A stretch of 7,577 nucleotides of DNA. It comes from an uncultured Ventosimonas sp. (GTDB lineage Bacteria; Pseudomonadota; Gammaproteobacteria; Pseudomonadales; Pseudomonadaceae). The position numbers and the translations under genes are program-made. Location of the stretch: contig CALYQH010000067.1 in NCBI GenBank assembly GCA_945283395.1, positions 1 to 7,577 of the forward strand. Direction: 5' to 3'. How positions within the stretch are numbered: position 1 is the stretch's first letter; each line of letters opens with the position of its first letter. This document shows, one piece after another, positions 1-6,795 of the stretch. The notes beneath the pieces are model-generated. The model was not told where the DNA came from. It saw nothing but the letters and a program-made list of their open reading frames with translations, and did not search any database.

Positions 1-1764
1 ACAGGACCTATAGTGAGAGAAGTAATTATTGGCGAGACTATTACTTTAGCGGAACTCGCTCATCAAATGGCAGTAAAAGGAGCTGAAGTTGTTAAGTTCA
101 TGTTTAAAATGGGCACCCCAGTTACCATCAATCAAGTGTTAGATAGAGAAACAGCACAAATAGTGGTTGAGGAGATGGGGCATAAAGTTAAGCTAATTAA
201 TGATAATGCTTTAGAAGAGCAATTAGCTGAGTCAATGAAATTTGAAGGTGAAGCTATTCAGCGAGCTCCCGTTGTAACAGTAATGGGGCATGTGGATCAT
301 GGTAAGACTTCATTATTAGACTATATACGTAGAACTAAGGTGGCTTCTGGAGAGGCAGGTGGTATTACCCAACATATAGGGGCTTACCATGTAGAGACAG
401 ATAGAGGGATGATAACTTTCTTGGATACTCCCGGGCATGCTGCCTTTACTGCTATGCGTGCTCGTGGCGCACAAGCAACAGATATTGTGATCTTAGTAGT
501 AGCTGCAGATGATGGGGTAATGCCACAAACTGAAGAAGCTATTCAACATGCTAAAGCTGCAGGTGTACCTATTGTAGTAGCAATTAACAAGATAGATAAA
601 CCTGAGGCAGATATAGATAAAATAAAGAATGAGTTAGCTGGACGTGATGTTATTCCTGAAGATTGGGGTGGCGATACACAATTTATTCCAGTTTCTGCTA
701 AGCAAGGAACAGGTGTTGATGCTTTATTAGAAGCCGTACTATTACAAGCAGAAATTTTAGAGTTAACTGCTGTGCCTACTGCTCCAGCTCAAGGTATTGT
801 TGTTGAGTCTCGTTTAGATAAAGGCCGTGGCCCTGTTGCCACTATTTTGGTACAAAATGGTACATTACATCAGGGCGATATCATTCTAGTAGGTGTTAAT
901 TATGGTCGTGTTCGTGCCATGCTAGATGAAAATGGTCAAATAGTTAAAGAAGCAGGTCCTTCCATTCCTGTTGAAGTATTAGGTTTAGATGGCGCACCTG
1001 ACGCGGGTGATGAAGTATTAGCAGTTGCTGATGAAAAGAAAGCTCGTGAAGTGGCCTTATTCCGTCAAGGCAAGTTCCGGGAGGTGAAACTAGCTCGTCA
1101 GCAGTCGGCTAAGCTTGAAAATATGTTTGATAATTTAGGACAGAATGAGAAGAAAACTCTAAATATAGTGCTCAAAGCGGATGTACGCGGTTCTTTGGAA
1201 GCTTTGCAATCTGCTTTAACTGAATTAGGTAATGATGAAGTACAAGTACATGTGGTAGGAACGGGAGTAGGAGGTATCACAGAAAGTGATGCTAACTTAG
1301 CACTAGCTTCGCAAGCAGTAATTTTTGGTTTTAATGTACGGGCTGATGCTGGAGCACGTAAGATTGTTGAGACCGAAGGGTTAGATTTACGTTACTATAA
1401 TGTGATTTATGACATTATTGATGATGTTAAGAAAGCGTTATCTGGCCTTTTAGGTAATGATGTACGTGAAAATATCTTAGGTATCGCTGAAGTTAGAGAT
1501 GTGTTCCGTTCACCTAAATTTGGCTTAATTGCTGGTTGTATGGTAACAGAAGGCTTAGTGCATAGGAACAGGCCTATTCGTGTGCTACGTGATGATATAG
1601 TGGTCTTTGAAGGTGAACTAGAGTCGCTACGTCGCTTCAAAGATGACGTGGCTGAAGTACGTTCTGGGATGGAATGTGGTATCGGCGTGAAAGGTTATAA
1701 TGATGTAAAAGTGGGCGATAAGATCGAAGTCTTTGAAAAAATTCAAGTTGCGCGTTCACTTTAA
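1..1764 (+). CDS. infB: Translation initiation factor IF-2, C-terminal ~587 residues (5' end outside the window)
   Basis: IF-2 is the GTPase that brings fMet-tRNA to the 30S subunit and promotes subunit joining. The frame is open from base 1 and reads T-G-P-I-V-R-E-V, so the GTG at 13 is an internal valine and not a start. Roughly 250 N-terminal residues are missing compared with Pseudomonas IF-2 (about 840 aa). Seen in order: the conserved IF-2 N-terminal helical segment just before the G domain (bases ~13-260); G1 GHVDHGKT (286-309); G3 DTPGH (424-438); G4 NKID (586-597); G5 SAK (694-702). Then come the beta-barrel domain II, domain III with the [11 protein letters not shown] stretch, and the tRNA-binding C domain ending [12 protein letters not shown]. 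All G motifs are intact and no frameshift is seen. Its place before rbfA and truB is the usual nusA-infB operon order. Identification is secure; only the 5' end is unknown. Confidence 0.98.
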   Translation, partial: TGPIVREVIIGETITLAELAHQMAVKGAEVVKFMFKMGTPVTINQVLDRETAQIVVEEMGHKVKLINDNALEEQLAESMKFEGEAIQRAPVVTVMGHVDHGKTSLLDYIRRTKVASGEAGGITQHIGAYHVETDRGMITFLDTPGHAAFTAMRARGAQATDIVILVVAADDGVMPQTEEAIQHAKAAGVPIVVAINKIDKPEADIDKIKNELAGRDVIPEDWGGDTQFIPVSAKQGTGVDALLEAVLLQAEILELTAVPTAPAQGIVVESRLDKGRGPVATILVQNGTLHQGDIILVGVNYGRVRAMLDENGQIVKEAGPSIPVEVLGLDGAPDAGDEVLAVADEKKAREVALFRQGKFREVKLARQQSAKLENMFDNLGQNEKKTLNIVLKADVRGSLEALQSALTELGNDEVQVHVVGTGVGGITESDANLALASQAVIFGFNVRADAGARKIVETEGLDLRYYNVIYDIIDDVKKALSGLLGNDVRENILGIAEVRDVFRSPKFGLIAGCMVTEGLVHRNRPIRVLRDDIVVFEGELESLRRFKDDVAEVRSGMECGIGVKGYNDVKVGDKIEVFEKIQVARSL

Positions 1765-1775
1765 TATTACCCTTT

Positions 1776-1820
1776 AATAAGGTTCCCTATGGTTATTAAC
1801 TATAGGGAACTTATTTATTT
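1776..1820 (+). terminator. Terminator-like hairpin between infB and rbfA
   Basis: AATAAG-g-TTCCCTAT (1776-1790) pairs with ATAGGGAACTTATT (1802-1815), giving about 14 base pairs with one bulged G at 1782. Further inner pairs (a G-U, then GTT/AAC) can close the loop down to three bases. A T-rich but interrupted tract (TTTATTTTATAT) follows. It begins 11 bases after the infB stop. It could be a partial terminator (attenuator), an mRNA 3'-end stabiliser or a processing site. Full termination is unlikely unless rbfA has its own promoter, which I could not clearly identify in 1816-1869. The stem is directly visible; the function is inferred. Confidence 0.6.
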
Positions 1821-1869
1821 TATATAAATGACTATTTTATTAGTTATTGATAGTTAGGTAATTCAAATT

Positions 1870-2256
1870 ATGGCAAAAGACTATAGTCGTATTCAAAGAG
1901 TGGGAGACCAAATTCAGCGTGAGCTTGCATTACTTATGCAACGTGATATTAAGGATCCGCGCTTAGGTATGGTGACTATTACTGCTGTTAATGTAGCTCG
2001 CGATTTAGGGCATGCCAATGTTTATATCACTACTATGGATAAAGATAGTGCTGAAGATATTGCATTAACCCTAGAGATATTAACACAGGCTAGTGGTTTT
2101 TTACGTAGCCAATTAGGTAAGGCTATGAAGATTAGAAGTATTCCCCAACTGCATTTTTTATACGATGAAAGCATTATTCGGGGTAGTCAGTTATCAGCGT
2201 TAATAGATAAGGCTATTGCTGAAGATCTTAAGCACCGAGGTGGAGAAGACGAATAG
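1870..2256 (+). CDS. rbfA: 30S ribosome-binding factor RbfA
   Basis: This 128-residue single-domain protein is of normal length for the family. RbfA binds the immature 30S subunit near the 5' helix of 16S rRNA and assists late small-subunit maturation, especially in the cold. Seen: the N-terminal [10 protein letters not shown] helix (residues 10-19), the KDPRLG signature (28-33), the A-S-G kink (74-76) that stands in for the KH-fold turn, and [11 protein letters not shown] (91-101) before the C-terminal helix. The start is ATG at 1870. The upstream ribosome binding site is weak: AGG at 1856-1858 lies 11 bases away. The gene lies 105 bases after infB, separated by a terminator-like hairpin. 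Its stop codon TAG overlaps the GTG start of truB by one base, so the two are likely translationally coupled. Confidence 0.97.
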   Translation: MAKDYSRIQRVGDQIQRELALLMQRDIKDPRLGMVTITAVNVARDLGHANVYITTMDKDSAEDIALTLEILTQASGFLRSQLGKAMKIRSIPQLHFLYDESIIRGSQLSALIDKAIAEDLKHRGGEDE

Positions 2257-3173
2257 TGGGACAACTAAAACATAAAAGACGTACGGTAAATGGCATGTTG
2301 CTTTTAGATAAACCATTATCTATTAGTTCTAATGCAGCTTTACAAAAAGTTCGTTGGTTATTTAATGCAGAAAAAGCAGGTCACACTGGTAGTTTGGATC
2401 CTTTGGCGACAGGGGTATTGCCAATGTGTTTTGGTGAAGCTACTAAATTTTCTCAATATTTATTAAATGCCGATAAATGTTATGAAGTAGTGATGCAATT
2501 AGGTATTACTACCACAACTGGTGATGCTGAAGGGCAAATAATAGCTAATAAAATAGTTAATTCAACAGAACAAGATATTTTAGCGGTATTACCTCAATTT
2601 AGAGGGGAAATTAGTCAGGTTCCTCCTATGTATTCTGCTATTAAAAAGAATGGTCAGCCCCTCTATAAATTGGCCAGAGCAGGTGAAATAGTGGCTAGAG
2701 AGCCGCGCCAAATTACCATAAATAAATTGGAGTTAATTGCTTTTTCTGCTGGACAAGCTAAATTAATGGTGGCTTGTAGTAAAGGTACTTATATTAGAAC
2801 TTTAGTCGAAGATATAGGGAATAAGTTAGGTTGTGGGGCTTATGTAAAGCAACTCTGTCGTACAGAAGCTGGTCCCTTTCGGTTAAAACAGGCAATTTCT
2901 TTAGATACACTTATGGAGCTGCATGAGAAAGAAGGAAGTGAAGTACTTGATCAATTTTTGTTACCTATTGATGCAGGTCTTACCCATTGGCCTGTGATAC
3001 AATTAACAGAGCATTCTTGTTATTATTGGCTGCATGGTCAGCCAGTAAGAGTACCTGATGCACCACTTGATACCTATATTAGGGTGCAAGATCAACTAGG
3101 ACGTTTTATTGGTTTAGGTGAAGTAGCTGTTGATGGAAGGTTGGCGCCAAAACGTTTAATACAAACAGCCTAA
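2256..3173 (+). CDS. truB: tRNA pseudouridine(55) synthase TruB
   Basis: TruB isomerises U55 in the T-loop of almost all tRNAs to pseudouridine and also acts as a tRNA chaperone. The 305-residue length is typical. Seen: the [10 protein letters not shown]-terminal motif (12-20); motif [16 protein letters not shown] (43-56) carrying the catalytic aspartate D48; the base-stacking tyrosine Y76 in DKCYEV; the [14 protein letters not shown] motif in the second half of the catalytic domain; and a C-terminal PUA-like region ending [12 protein letters not shown]. The start is GTG at 2256, overlapping the rbfA TAG by one base, with a purine-rich GGAG (2242-2245) ten bases upstream. This start gives the N-terminus expected from homologues and places the catalytic Asp at position 48, as in E. 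coli. The stop is a tandem TAATAG. Confidence 0.97.
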   Translation: MGQLKHKRRTVNGMLLLDKPLSISSNAALQKVRWLFNAEKAGHTGSLDPLATGVLPMCFGEATKFSQYLLNADKCYEVVMQLGITTTTGDAEGQIIANKIVNSTEQDILAVLPQFRGEISQVPPMYSAIKKNGQPLYKLARAGEIVAREPRQITINKLELIAFSAGQAKLMVACSKGTYIRTLVEDIGNKLGCGAYVKQLCRTEAGPFRLKQAISLDTLMELHEKEGSEVLDQFLLPIDAGLTHWPVIQLTEHSCYYWLHGQPVRVPDAPLDTYIRVQDQLGRFIGLGEVAVDGRLAPKRLIQTA

Positions 3174-3177
3174 TAGA

Positions 3178-3186
3178 TGTTATAAT
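3178..3186 (+). promoter_or_regulatory. Extended -10 promoter for rpsO
   Basis: TGTTATAAT is a perfect consensus -10 hexamer (TATAAT, 3181-3186) preceded by the extended TGn element (3178-3180). No good -35 box is seen 16-19 bases upstream (the region reads TTAATACA), which is usual for extended -10 promoters. Transcription would start near 3193 and give a leader of about 130 bases before rpsO. E. coli also has an rpsO promoter between truB and rpsO, so the position fits. The match is visible; activity is inferred. Confidence 0.65.
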
Positions 3187-3253
3187 CGTCAGCGATAAAT
3201 AAGATTTTTAAAATGAGGTGTGAGTTAATTCATGCCTTTAGAGGCTAGCTGTT

Positions 3254-3306
3254 AGCAGACACGGTTAAGCCTTTTTTGTTAACACAGAGGTTTACTCTGG
3301 TCTGCT
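3254..3306 (+). promoter_or_regulatory. Possible S15 autoregulatory leader folding as a three-way junction
   Basis: AGCAGAC (3254-3260) is perfectly complementary to GTCTGCT (3300-3306). This outer stem encloses two local hairpins: GTTAA (3264-3268) with TTAAC (3279-3283), and CAGAG (3285-3289) with CTCTG (3295-3299) around a GTTTA loop. The second hairpin abuts the outer stem directly. The structure ends six bases before the rpsO Shine-Dalgarno sequence. S15 naturally binds a three-way junction in 16S rRNA, and rpsO leaders that mimic this are known in several bacterial groups. The pairing is seen by eye; S15 binding is inference. An alternative short stem, GCTA (3244-3247) with TAGC (3253-3256), would compete with the outer helix. 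Confidence 0.45.
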
Positions 3307-3311
3307 CCAAC

Positions 3312-3316
3312 GAGGA
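3312..3316 (+). promoter_or_regulatory. Shine-Dalgarno site fixing the rpsO start
   Basis: GAGGA sits seven bases before the ATG at 3324. The frame is open further upstream to a TTG at 3276, but only the 3324 start has a good ribosome binding site and gives the 89-residue S15 beginning MALTAEEK. The upstream start is therefore rejected. Confidence 0.9.
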
Positions 3317-3323
3317 AATAAAG

Positions 3324-3593
3324 ATGGCACTTACTGCTGAAGAAAAAGCTCAAATTATTAAGCAATATGCACGTGGTAATGATGATACAGGCTCTCCGGA
3401 AGTTCAAATTGCGCTATTAACAGCCAATATTAACAAGTTGAGCAATCATTTTAAAAACAATGCAAAAGATCACCACTCACGTCGTGGTTTGATTCGCATG
3501 GTTAACCAACGTCGTAAACTTCAAGAATACTTAAAAGCTAAGGATACTGAACGTTACTCTGCACTTATTGCTAGTTTAGGGCTTCGCCGCTAA
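3324..3593 (+). CDS. rpsO: 30S ribosomal protein S15
   Basis: S15 is a primary binding protein of the 16S rRNA central domain. It binds the helix 20-21-22 junction, allows S6/S18 to join, and contributes a bridge to the 50S subunit. The 89-residue length equals the usual family length. Seen: the N-terminal helix, the conserved DTGSPEVQ turn (21-28), H42, and the RNA-contacting DHHSRRG segment (49-55). The [14 protein letters not shown] helix follows, then the SLGLRR C-terminus. It is preceded by its own probable promoter and a structured leader, and followed within eight bases by a strong hairpin. It can therefore be transcribed as a short separate unit as well as together with pnp. Confidence 0.98.
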   Translation: MALTAEEKAQIIKQYARGNDDTGSPEVQIALLTANINKLSNHFKNNAKDHHSRRGLIRMVNQRRKLQEYLKAKDTERYSALIASLGLRR

Positions 3594-3600
3594 GGTGTTA

Positions 3601-3642
3601 AGAAAGCTGGAAATAGTTATACTGTTTCCAGCTTTCTGTTTT
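3601..3642 (+). terminator. Intrinsic terminator or attenuator between rpsO and pnp
   Basis: AGAAAGCTGGAAA (3601-3613) and TTTCCAGCTTTCT (3625-3637) form a perfect 13 bp stem. It extends inward through a G-U, A-T, G-C and T-A pair to a three-base TAT loop. GTTTT follows. It starts seven bases after the rpsO stop codon. The T tract is short, so partial read-through into pnp is plausible, like the attenuator t1 between rpsO and pnp in E. coli. The structure is clear; efficiency cannot be judged from sequence. Confidence 0.85.
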
Positions 3643-3660
3643 AAAAGTGTCTTTTTATTA

Positions 3661-3691
3661 GATAGTGATGGGTCCAACTCCCTACATTATC
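3661..3691 (+). promoter_or_regulatory. Imperfect hairpin in the pnp leader, candidate RNase III site
   Basis: GATAGTGATGGG (3661-3672) pairs with CCCTACATTATC (3680-3691) around the seven-base loop TCCAACT. The 12-position stem has one G-U pair and an internal A-A/T-T double mismatch. It lies 43 bases before the pnp GTG. In E. coli the pnp leader carries a hairpin cut by RNase III, after which PNPase represses its own mRNA. The same arrangement is plausible here, but no cleavage signal can be read with certainty. Confidence 0.45.
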
Positions 3692-3722
3692 AACAGATTT
3701 CACATTAAGTCAGTTAAAAGAG

Positions 3723-3727
3723 AAGGA
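3723..3727 (+). promoter_or_regulatory. Shine-Dalgarno site for the GTG start of pnp
   Basis: AAGGA, within a longer AGAAGGA, lies seven bases before the GTG at 3735. Its spacing supports this non-ATG start, and no competing ATG lies nearby in frame. Confidence 0.85.
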
Positions 3728-3734
3728 AAATACC

Positions 3735-5849
3735 GTGCTAAATCCGGTTAAAAAACAATTTCAATTTGGTCAATCTACTGTTACGTTAGAAACAGGTCGT
3801 ATAGCGCGCCAAGCTAATGGTGCAGTATTAGTATCAGTAGATAATGATATCAGTGTCTTAGTCACAGTAGTAGCAGCTAAATCAGCCAGTGAAGAACAAG
3901 ACTTTTTCCCATTGTCTGTTCATTATCAAGAGAAAACCTATGCTGCTGGGCGTATTCCTAGTGGTTTTGTTAAGCGTGAAGGCCGCCCGTCTGAAAAAGA
4001 AACATTGACTTCTAGGTTGATAGATCGACCCATTAGGCCGCTTTTCCCAGCAGGTTTTTTTAACGAAGTACAGGTGATCTGTACCGTGCTTTCTACTAGC
4101 AAAAAAACGGATCCTGATATTGCTGCTATGATAGGTACTTCAGCCGCACTTGCTATTTCTGGTATTCCTTTTGAAGGGCCAATTGGCGCAGCGCGAGTTG
4201 GTTTTCATGTAGAGTCTGGTTATTTATTGAATCCAACTTTTGAGCAATTAACAGCATCACATCTTGATATGGTGGTTGCAGGCACTGAGAGCGCTGTATT
4301 AATGGTTGAGTCAGAAGCTAAAGAATTAACTGAAGACCAAATGTTAGGAGCAGTATTATTCGCCCATCAAGAATTTCAAGTGGCTATTAAAGCTATTAAA
4401 GAGTTTGCAGCAGAGGTAAATAAGCCAGCATTTGAATGGCAACCTCCAGTTGAAAATACAGCCTTAATTAATGCGATTAAAGCTGAGTTTGGAGATGCTA
4501 TATCTAGTGCCTATACTATTACTGCTAAACAAGAGCGTTATACAGCCTTAGATGCTTTACGTAATGAGGCAGTTGCTAAGTTTGCCACTATTGAAGATGG
4601 TCAGCCTACAGAGCAAGAAGTCAAAAATATTTTTGGATTATTAGAATATCGTATTGTCCGTGAAAATATTGTTAATGGTGAACCTCGTATAGATGGTCGT
4701 GATACTAGAACTGTTAGGCCACTTAATATTCAAACTAGCGTGTTGCCTAAAACGCATGGTTCAGCTTTATTCACGCGTGGTGAAACACAAGCTTTAGTTA
4801 CTACGACCTTAGGTACTGCTCGTGATGCACAAATATTAGATTCATTAGAGGGTGAGCAACGTGACACCTTTATGCTACATTATAATTTTCCGCCTTTCTC
4901 AGTAGGAGAATGCGGTCGTATGGGAAGTGTGGGACGCCGTGAAATAGGTCATGGCCGGTTAGCTCGCCGTGGTGTACAAGCTATGTTACCTAACGAAACC
5001 GAGTTTCCTTACACTATCCGGGTAGTGTCTGAAATTACTGAATCTAATGGTTCAAGCTCTATGGCTTCTGTTTGTGGAGCTTCTTTATCATTAATGGATG
5101 CCGGAGTCCCTTTACGTGCCCCTGTAGCAGGTATTGCTATGGGATTGGTCAAAGAAGGTGAGAAATTTGCCGTGTTAACCGATATTTTAGGTGATGAAGA
5201 CCATTTAGGTGATATGGATTTTAAAGTAGCAGGCACAGCCCAAGGTGTAACAGCTTTACAAATGGATATCAAAATTAATGGTATTACCGAAGAAATTATG
5301 GAAATAGCATTAAATCAAGCACTGGAAGCTAGATTACATATTTTAAAACAAATGAATGAGGTAATTAGCAAACCCCGTGAATTATCAGCTAATGCTCCTA
5401 CCATGCTAACCTTTAAAATAGATCCTGATAAGATTAGAGATGTAATAGGCAAAGGTGGTGCTGTTATTCGTAGCATTTGTGATGAAACTAAAGCCTCTAT
5501 TGATATAGATGATAATGGTATATTGAAAATCTTTGGCGAAACTAAAGAAGCAGCCGAAGCCGCCAAAAATAAGGTATTAGCTATTACAGCAGAGGCAGAA
5601 GTTGGTAAAATTTATGAAGGTAAAGTAGAACGCATTGTTGATTTTGGTGCTTTTGTAAATATTTTGCCTGGTAAAGATGGTTTAGTACATATTTCGCAAA
5701 TAAGCGCCGAGCGTGTAGAAAAAGTTACGGATGTCCTTAAAGAAGGCCAGATAGTAAAAGTCATGGTTGTTGATGTAGATAATCGTGGTCGTATTAAACT
5801 TTCTATGAAAGATGCACAAGTTTCAGAACAAGCATCTAGTATAGAATAG
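3735..5849 (+). CDS. pnp: Polyribonucleotide nucleotidyltransferase (PNPase)
   Basis: PNPase is a trimeric 3'-to-5' phosphorolytic exoribonuclease. It acts in mRNA decay alone or with RNase E, and can also add tails in reverse. The 704 residues cover the full architecture: a first RNase PH domain (from [17 protein letters not shown], with the [16 protein letters not shown] stretch); an all-alpha linker (~220-310); a second RNase PH domain with FTRGETQAL and [11 protein letters not shown], where D487 and D493 match the catalytic aspartates D486/D492 of E. coli. A KH domain follows with GKGG at 572-575, then an S1 domain from about residue 623 ([18 protein letters not shown]). The start is GTG at 3735 with a well-placed AAGGA. 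Nothing is missing or frameshifted. Its position after rpsO is conserved in gammaproteobacteria. A weak or distant promoter, or read-through from rpsO, would drive it; I saw no convincing promoter in 3643-3734. Confidence 0.98.
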   Translation: MLNPVKKQFQFGQSTVTLETGRIARQANGAVLVSVDNDISVLVTVVAAKSASEEQDFFPLSVHYQEKTYAAGRIPSGFVKREGRPSEKETLTSRLIDRPIRPLFPAGFFNEVQVICTVLSTSKKTDPDIAAMIGTSAALAISGIPFEGPIGAARVGFHVESGYLLNPTFEQLTASHLDMVVAGTESAVLMVESEAKELTEDQMLGAVLFAHQEFQVAIKAIKEFAAEVNKPAFEWQPPVENTALINAIKAEFGDAISSAYTITAKQERYTALDALRNEAVAKFATIEDGQPTEQEVKNIFGLLEYRIVRENIVNGEPRIDGRDTRTVRPLNIQTSVLPKTHGSALFTRGETQALVTTTLGTARDAQILDSLEGEQRDTFMLHYNFPPFSVGECGRMGSVGRREIGHGRLARRGVQAMLPNETEFPYTIRVVSEITESNGSSSMASVCGASLSLMDAGVPLRAPVAGIAMGLVKEGEKFAVLTDILGDEDHLGDMDFKVAGTAQGVTALQMDIKINGITEEIMEIALNQALEARLHILKQMNEVISKPRELSANAPTMLTFKIDPDKIRDVIGKGGAVIRSICDETKASIDIDDNGILKIFGETKEAAEAAKNKVLAITAEAEVGKIYEGKVERIVDFGAFVNILPGKDGLVHISQISAERVEKVTDVLKEGQIVKVMVVDVDNRGRIKLSMKDAQVSEQASSIE

Positions 5850-5894
5850 ATACGCTAGGACAACAAGAGCCACAAATTTAGTGCTTGAGTTAGA

Positions 5895-5923
5895 AAAAGA
5901 ACCCTACTAAGTAGGGTTCTTTT
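5895..5923. terminator. Bidirectional terminator between convergent pnp and yacG
   Basis: AAAAGAACCCTAC (5895-5907) pairs perfectly with GTAGGGTTCTTTT (5911-5923) around a TAA loop, giving 13 bp. An A tract on the left arm and a T tract on the right arm let it work for plus-strand transcription leaving pnp and for minus-strand transcription leaving yacG. It starts 45 bases after the pnp stop and ends 15 bases before the yacG stop codon. Confidence 0.9.
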
Positions 5924-5938
5924 ATGGATAAAAGATAA

Positions 5939-6154
5939 TTAATGGAGATGCGTTGTTTCTTCTGCTGTTAAATCTAATTCTTCCAATAATTCTTCAGTAT
6001 AACAGGGTTCACTAATAACATGCTCCTCTGCAGCCCATGCCCCTAAATCTATTAACTTACAACGCTCTGAACAGAAAGGGCGAAAAGGGTTGTCATGATG
6101 ATAGGGAATTTCTTTTTGACAAGTAGGGCATTTAACTAATAGATTTTTATTCAT
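5939..6154 (-). CDS. yacG: DNA gyrase inhibitor YacG, zinc protein
   Basis: YacG is a small zinc-binding protein. In E. coli it binds the C-terminal domain of GyrB and blocks gyrase from binding DNA; the physiological role is not well settled. Seen: a Cys4 zinc site C9-x2-C12 and C28-x3-C32, at the same positions as in E. coli, with the [20 protein letters not shown] signature. An acidic C-terminal tail ([13 protein letters not shown]) is followed by an unusual THLH ending. At 71 residues it is slightly longer than the E. coli protein (65). The ATG at 6154 lies only four bases after the coaE stop and has no good Shine-Dalgarno sequence of its own, so translation is probably coupled to coaE. 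It is the last gene of the pilD-coaE-yacG group, an arrangement familiar in Pseudomonas. Confidence 0.95.
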   Translation of the reverse strand: MNKNLLVKCPTCQKEIPYHHDNPFRPFCSERCKLIDLGAWAAEEHVISEPCYTEELLEELDLTAEETTHLH

Positions 6155-6158
6155 ATTG

Positions 6159-6761
6159 CTAGCTGTTACAAAGTTGTAAATAGTGTTGATGTAATGATGT
6201 TACTTGCTGTTGTAAATATTTTATGGATTGATCATTAACAATGATATCATCAGCCTTTGCTAACCGTTCTTTTCTAGATAATTGTGCTTGCATAATAGCT
6301 TTTATTTGTTGTTCAGTGACATTGTCACGTTGCATACTACGAGCTATTTGCACTAGTTCAGGGACATCTATGACTAAGATTCTATTGGTTAGTTGATGTT
6401 GATTTGTTTCTAACAACAAAGGTGAGACTAATATAGCATAAGGCGAGGCTGCATTGGCTAAAAAGTTACAAATTTCATTACGTATTAGAGGATGCAGCAA
6501 CTGTTCTAACCAAAATCTTTGTTTAGCACTATTAAAAATAATACGTCTTAATGCTGCCCTATTTAAACTGCCATCTGGTGATAGTACTTCCTTACCAAAA
6601 TGATTAATTATCTTTTCTAAGGCAGGCTTCCCTTTAGCTACTATCCAACGAGCAACCTGATCAGCATCAATAGCTTCGATTCCAAGTTTAACAAAGAGCT
6701 GACAAACGACACTTTTACCACTGCCAATTCCGCCAGTAATACCTAAGATCCAATGATTCAA
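6159..6761 (-). CDS. coaE: Dephospho-CoA kinase
   Basis: CoaE phosphorylates the 3'-hydroxyl of the ribose of dephospho-CoA, the last step of coenzyme A synthesis. The 200-residue length is typical. Seen: the P-loop GGIGSGKS (10-17); the DAD substrate motif (32-34); LLHPLIR (88-94); the SPLLLE segment (113-118); and the lid region with R145-D146 followed by [15 protein letters not shown] conserved C-terminal stretch, [12 protein letters not shown], follows. The start codon is TTG at 6761, which reads as Met and gives [11 protein letters not shown]. No ATG lies in frame nearby upstream, and AGGAG sits seven bases before the TTG. It lies 34 bases downstream of pilD with no terminator between them, and four bases upstream of yacG, consistent with one transcript. 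Confidence 0.96.
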   Translation of the reverse strand: MNHWILGITGGIGSGKSVVCQLFVKLGIEAIDADQVARWIVAKGKPALEKIINHFGKEVLSPDGSLNRAALRRIIFNSAKQRFWLEQLLHPLIRNEICNFLANAASPYAILVSPLLLETNQHQLTNRILVIDVPELVQIARSMQRDNVTEQQIKAIMQAQLSRKERLAKADDIIVNDQSIKYLQQQVTSLHQHYLQLCNS

Positions 6762-6768
6762 TAAGAAA

Positions 6769-6773
6769 CTCCT
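6769..6773 (-). promoter_or_regulatory. Shine-Dalgarno site supporting the TTG start of coaE
   Basis: Read on the minus strand, AGGAG is followed by the seven bases TTTCTTA and then TTG. The strong motif and ideal spacing decide in favour of this rare start codon. Confidence 0.85.
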
Positions 6774-6795
6774 GTTATCATAATTTTCAAGTTGT

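Noticed and set aside
13..15. GTG at 13 as a true infB start or an internal IF-2 start
   Set aside because: The frame is open upstream to base 1 with family-like residues and there is no ribosome binding site in the 12 bases available. E. coli internal IF-2 starts lie well upstream of this part of the protein.
1098..1640. Minus-strand open frames of 60 and 77 codons inside infB
   Set aside because: They lie antisense to the intact, conserved IF-2 frame, have no recognisable domains, and are explained as shadows of the coding strand.
1821..1828. TATATAAA as an rbfA promoter -10 element
   Set aside because: It lies within the AT-rich tract after the hairpin and lacks a -35 partner or a TGn extension, so it cannot be separated from background.
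1828..1857. Tiny open frame MTILLVIDS in the infB-rbfA gap, a possible leader peptide
   Set aside because: It is nine codons in AT-rich DNA with no ribosome binding site and no regulatory codon run; expected by chance.
3276..3323. Sixteen-residue N-terminal extension of S15 from an upstream TTG
   Set aside because: S15 is 89 residues in the family, and the good Shine-Dalgarno site belongs to the ATG at 3324. The extension would lie within the structured leader.
5009..5566. Minus-strand open frames of 87 and 83 codons inside pnp
   Set aside because: They are antisense to the catalytic and KH regions of PNPase, with serine/isoleucine-rich composition expected of a complement frame and no motif.
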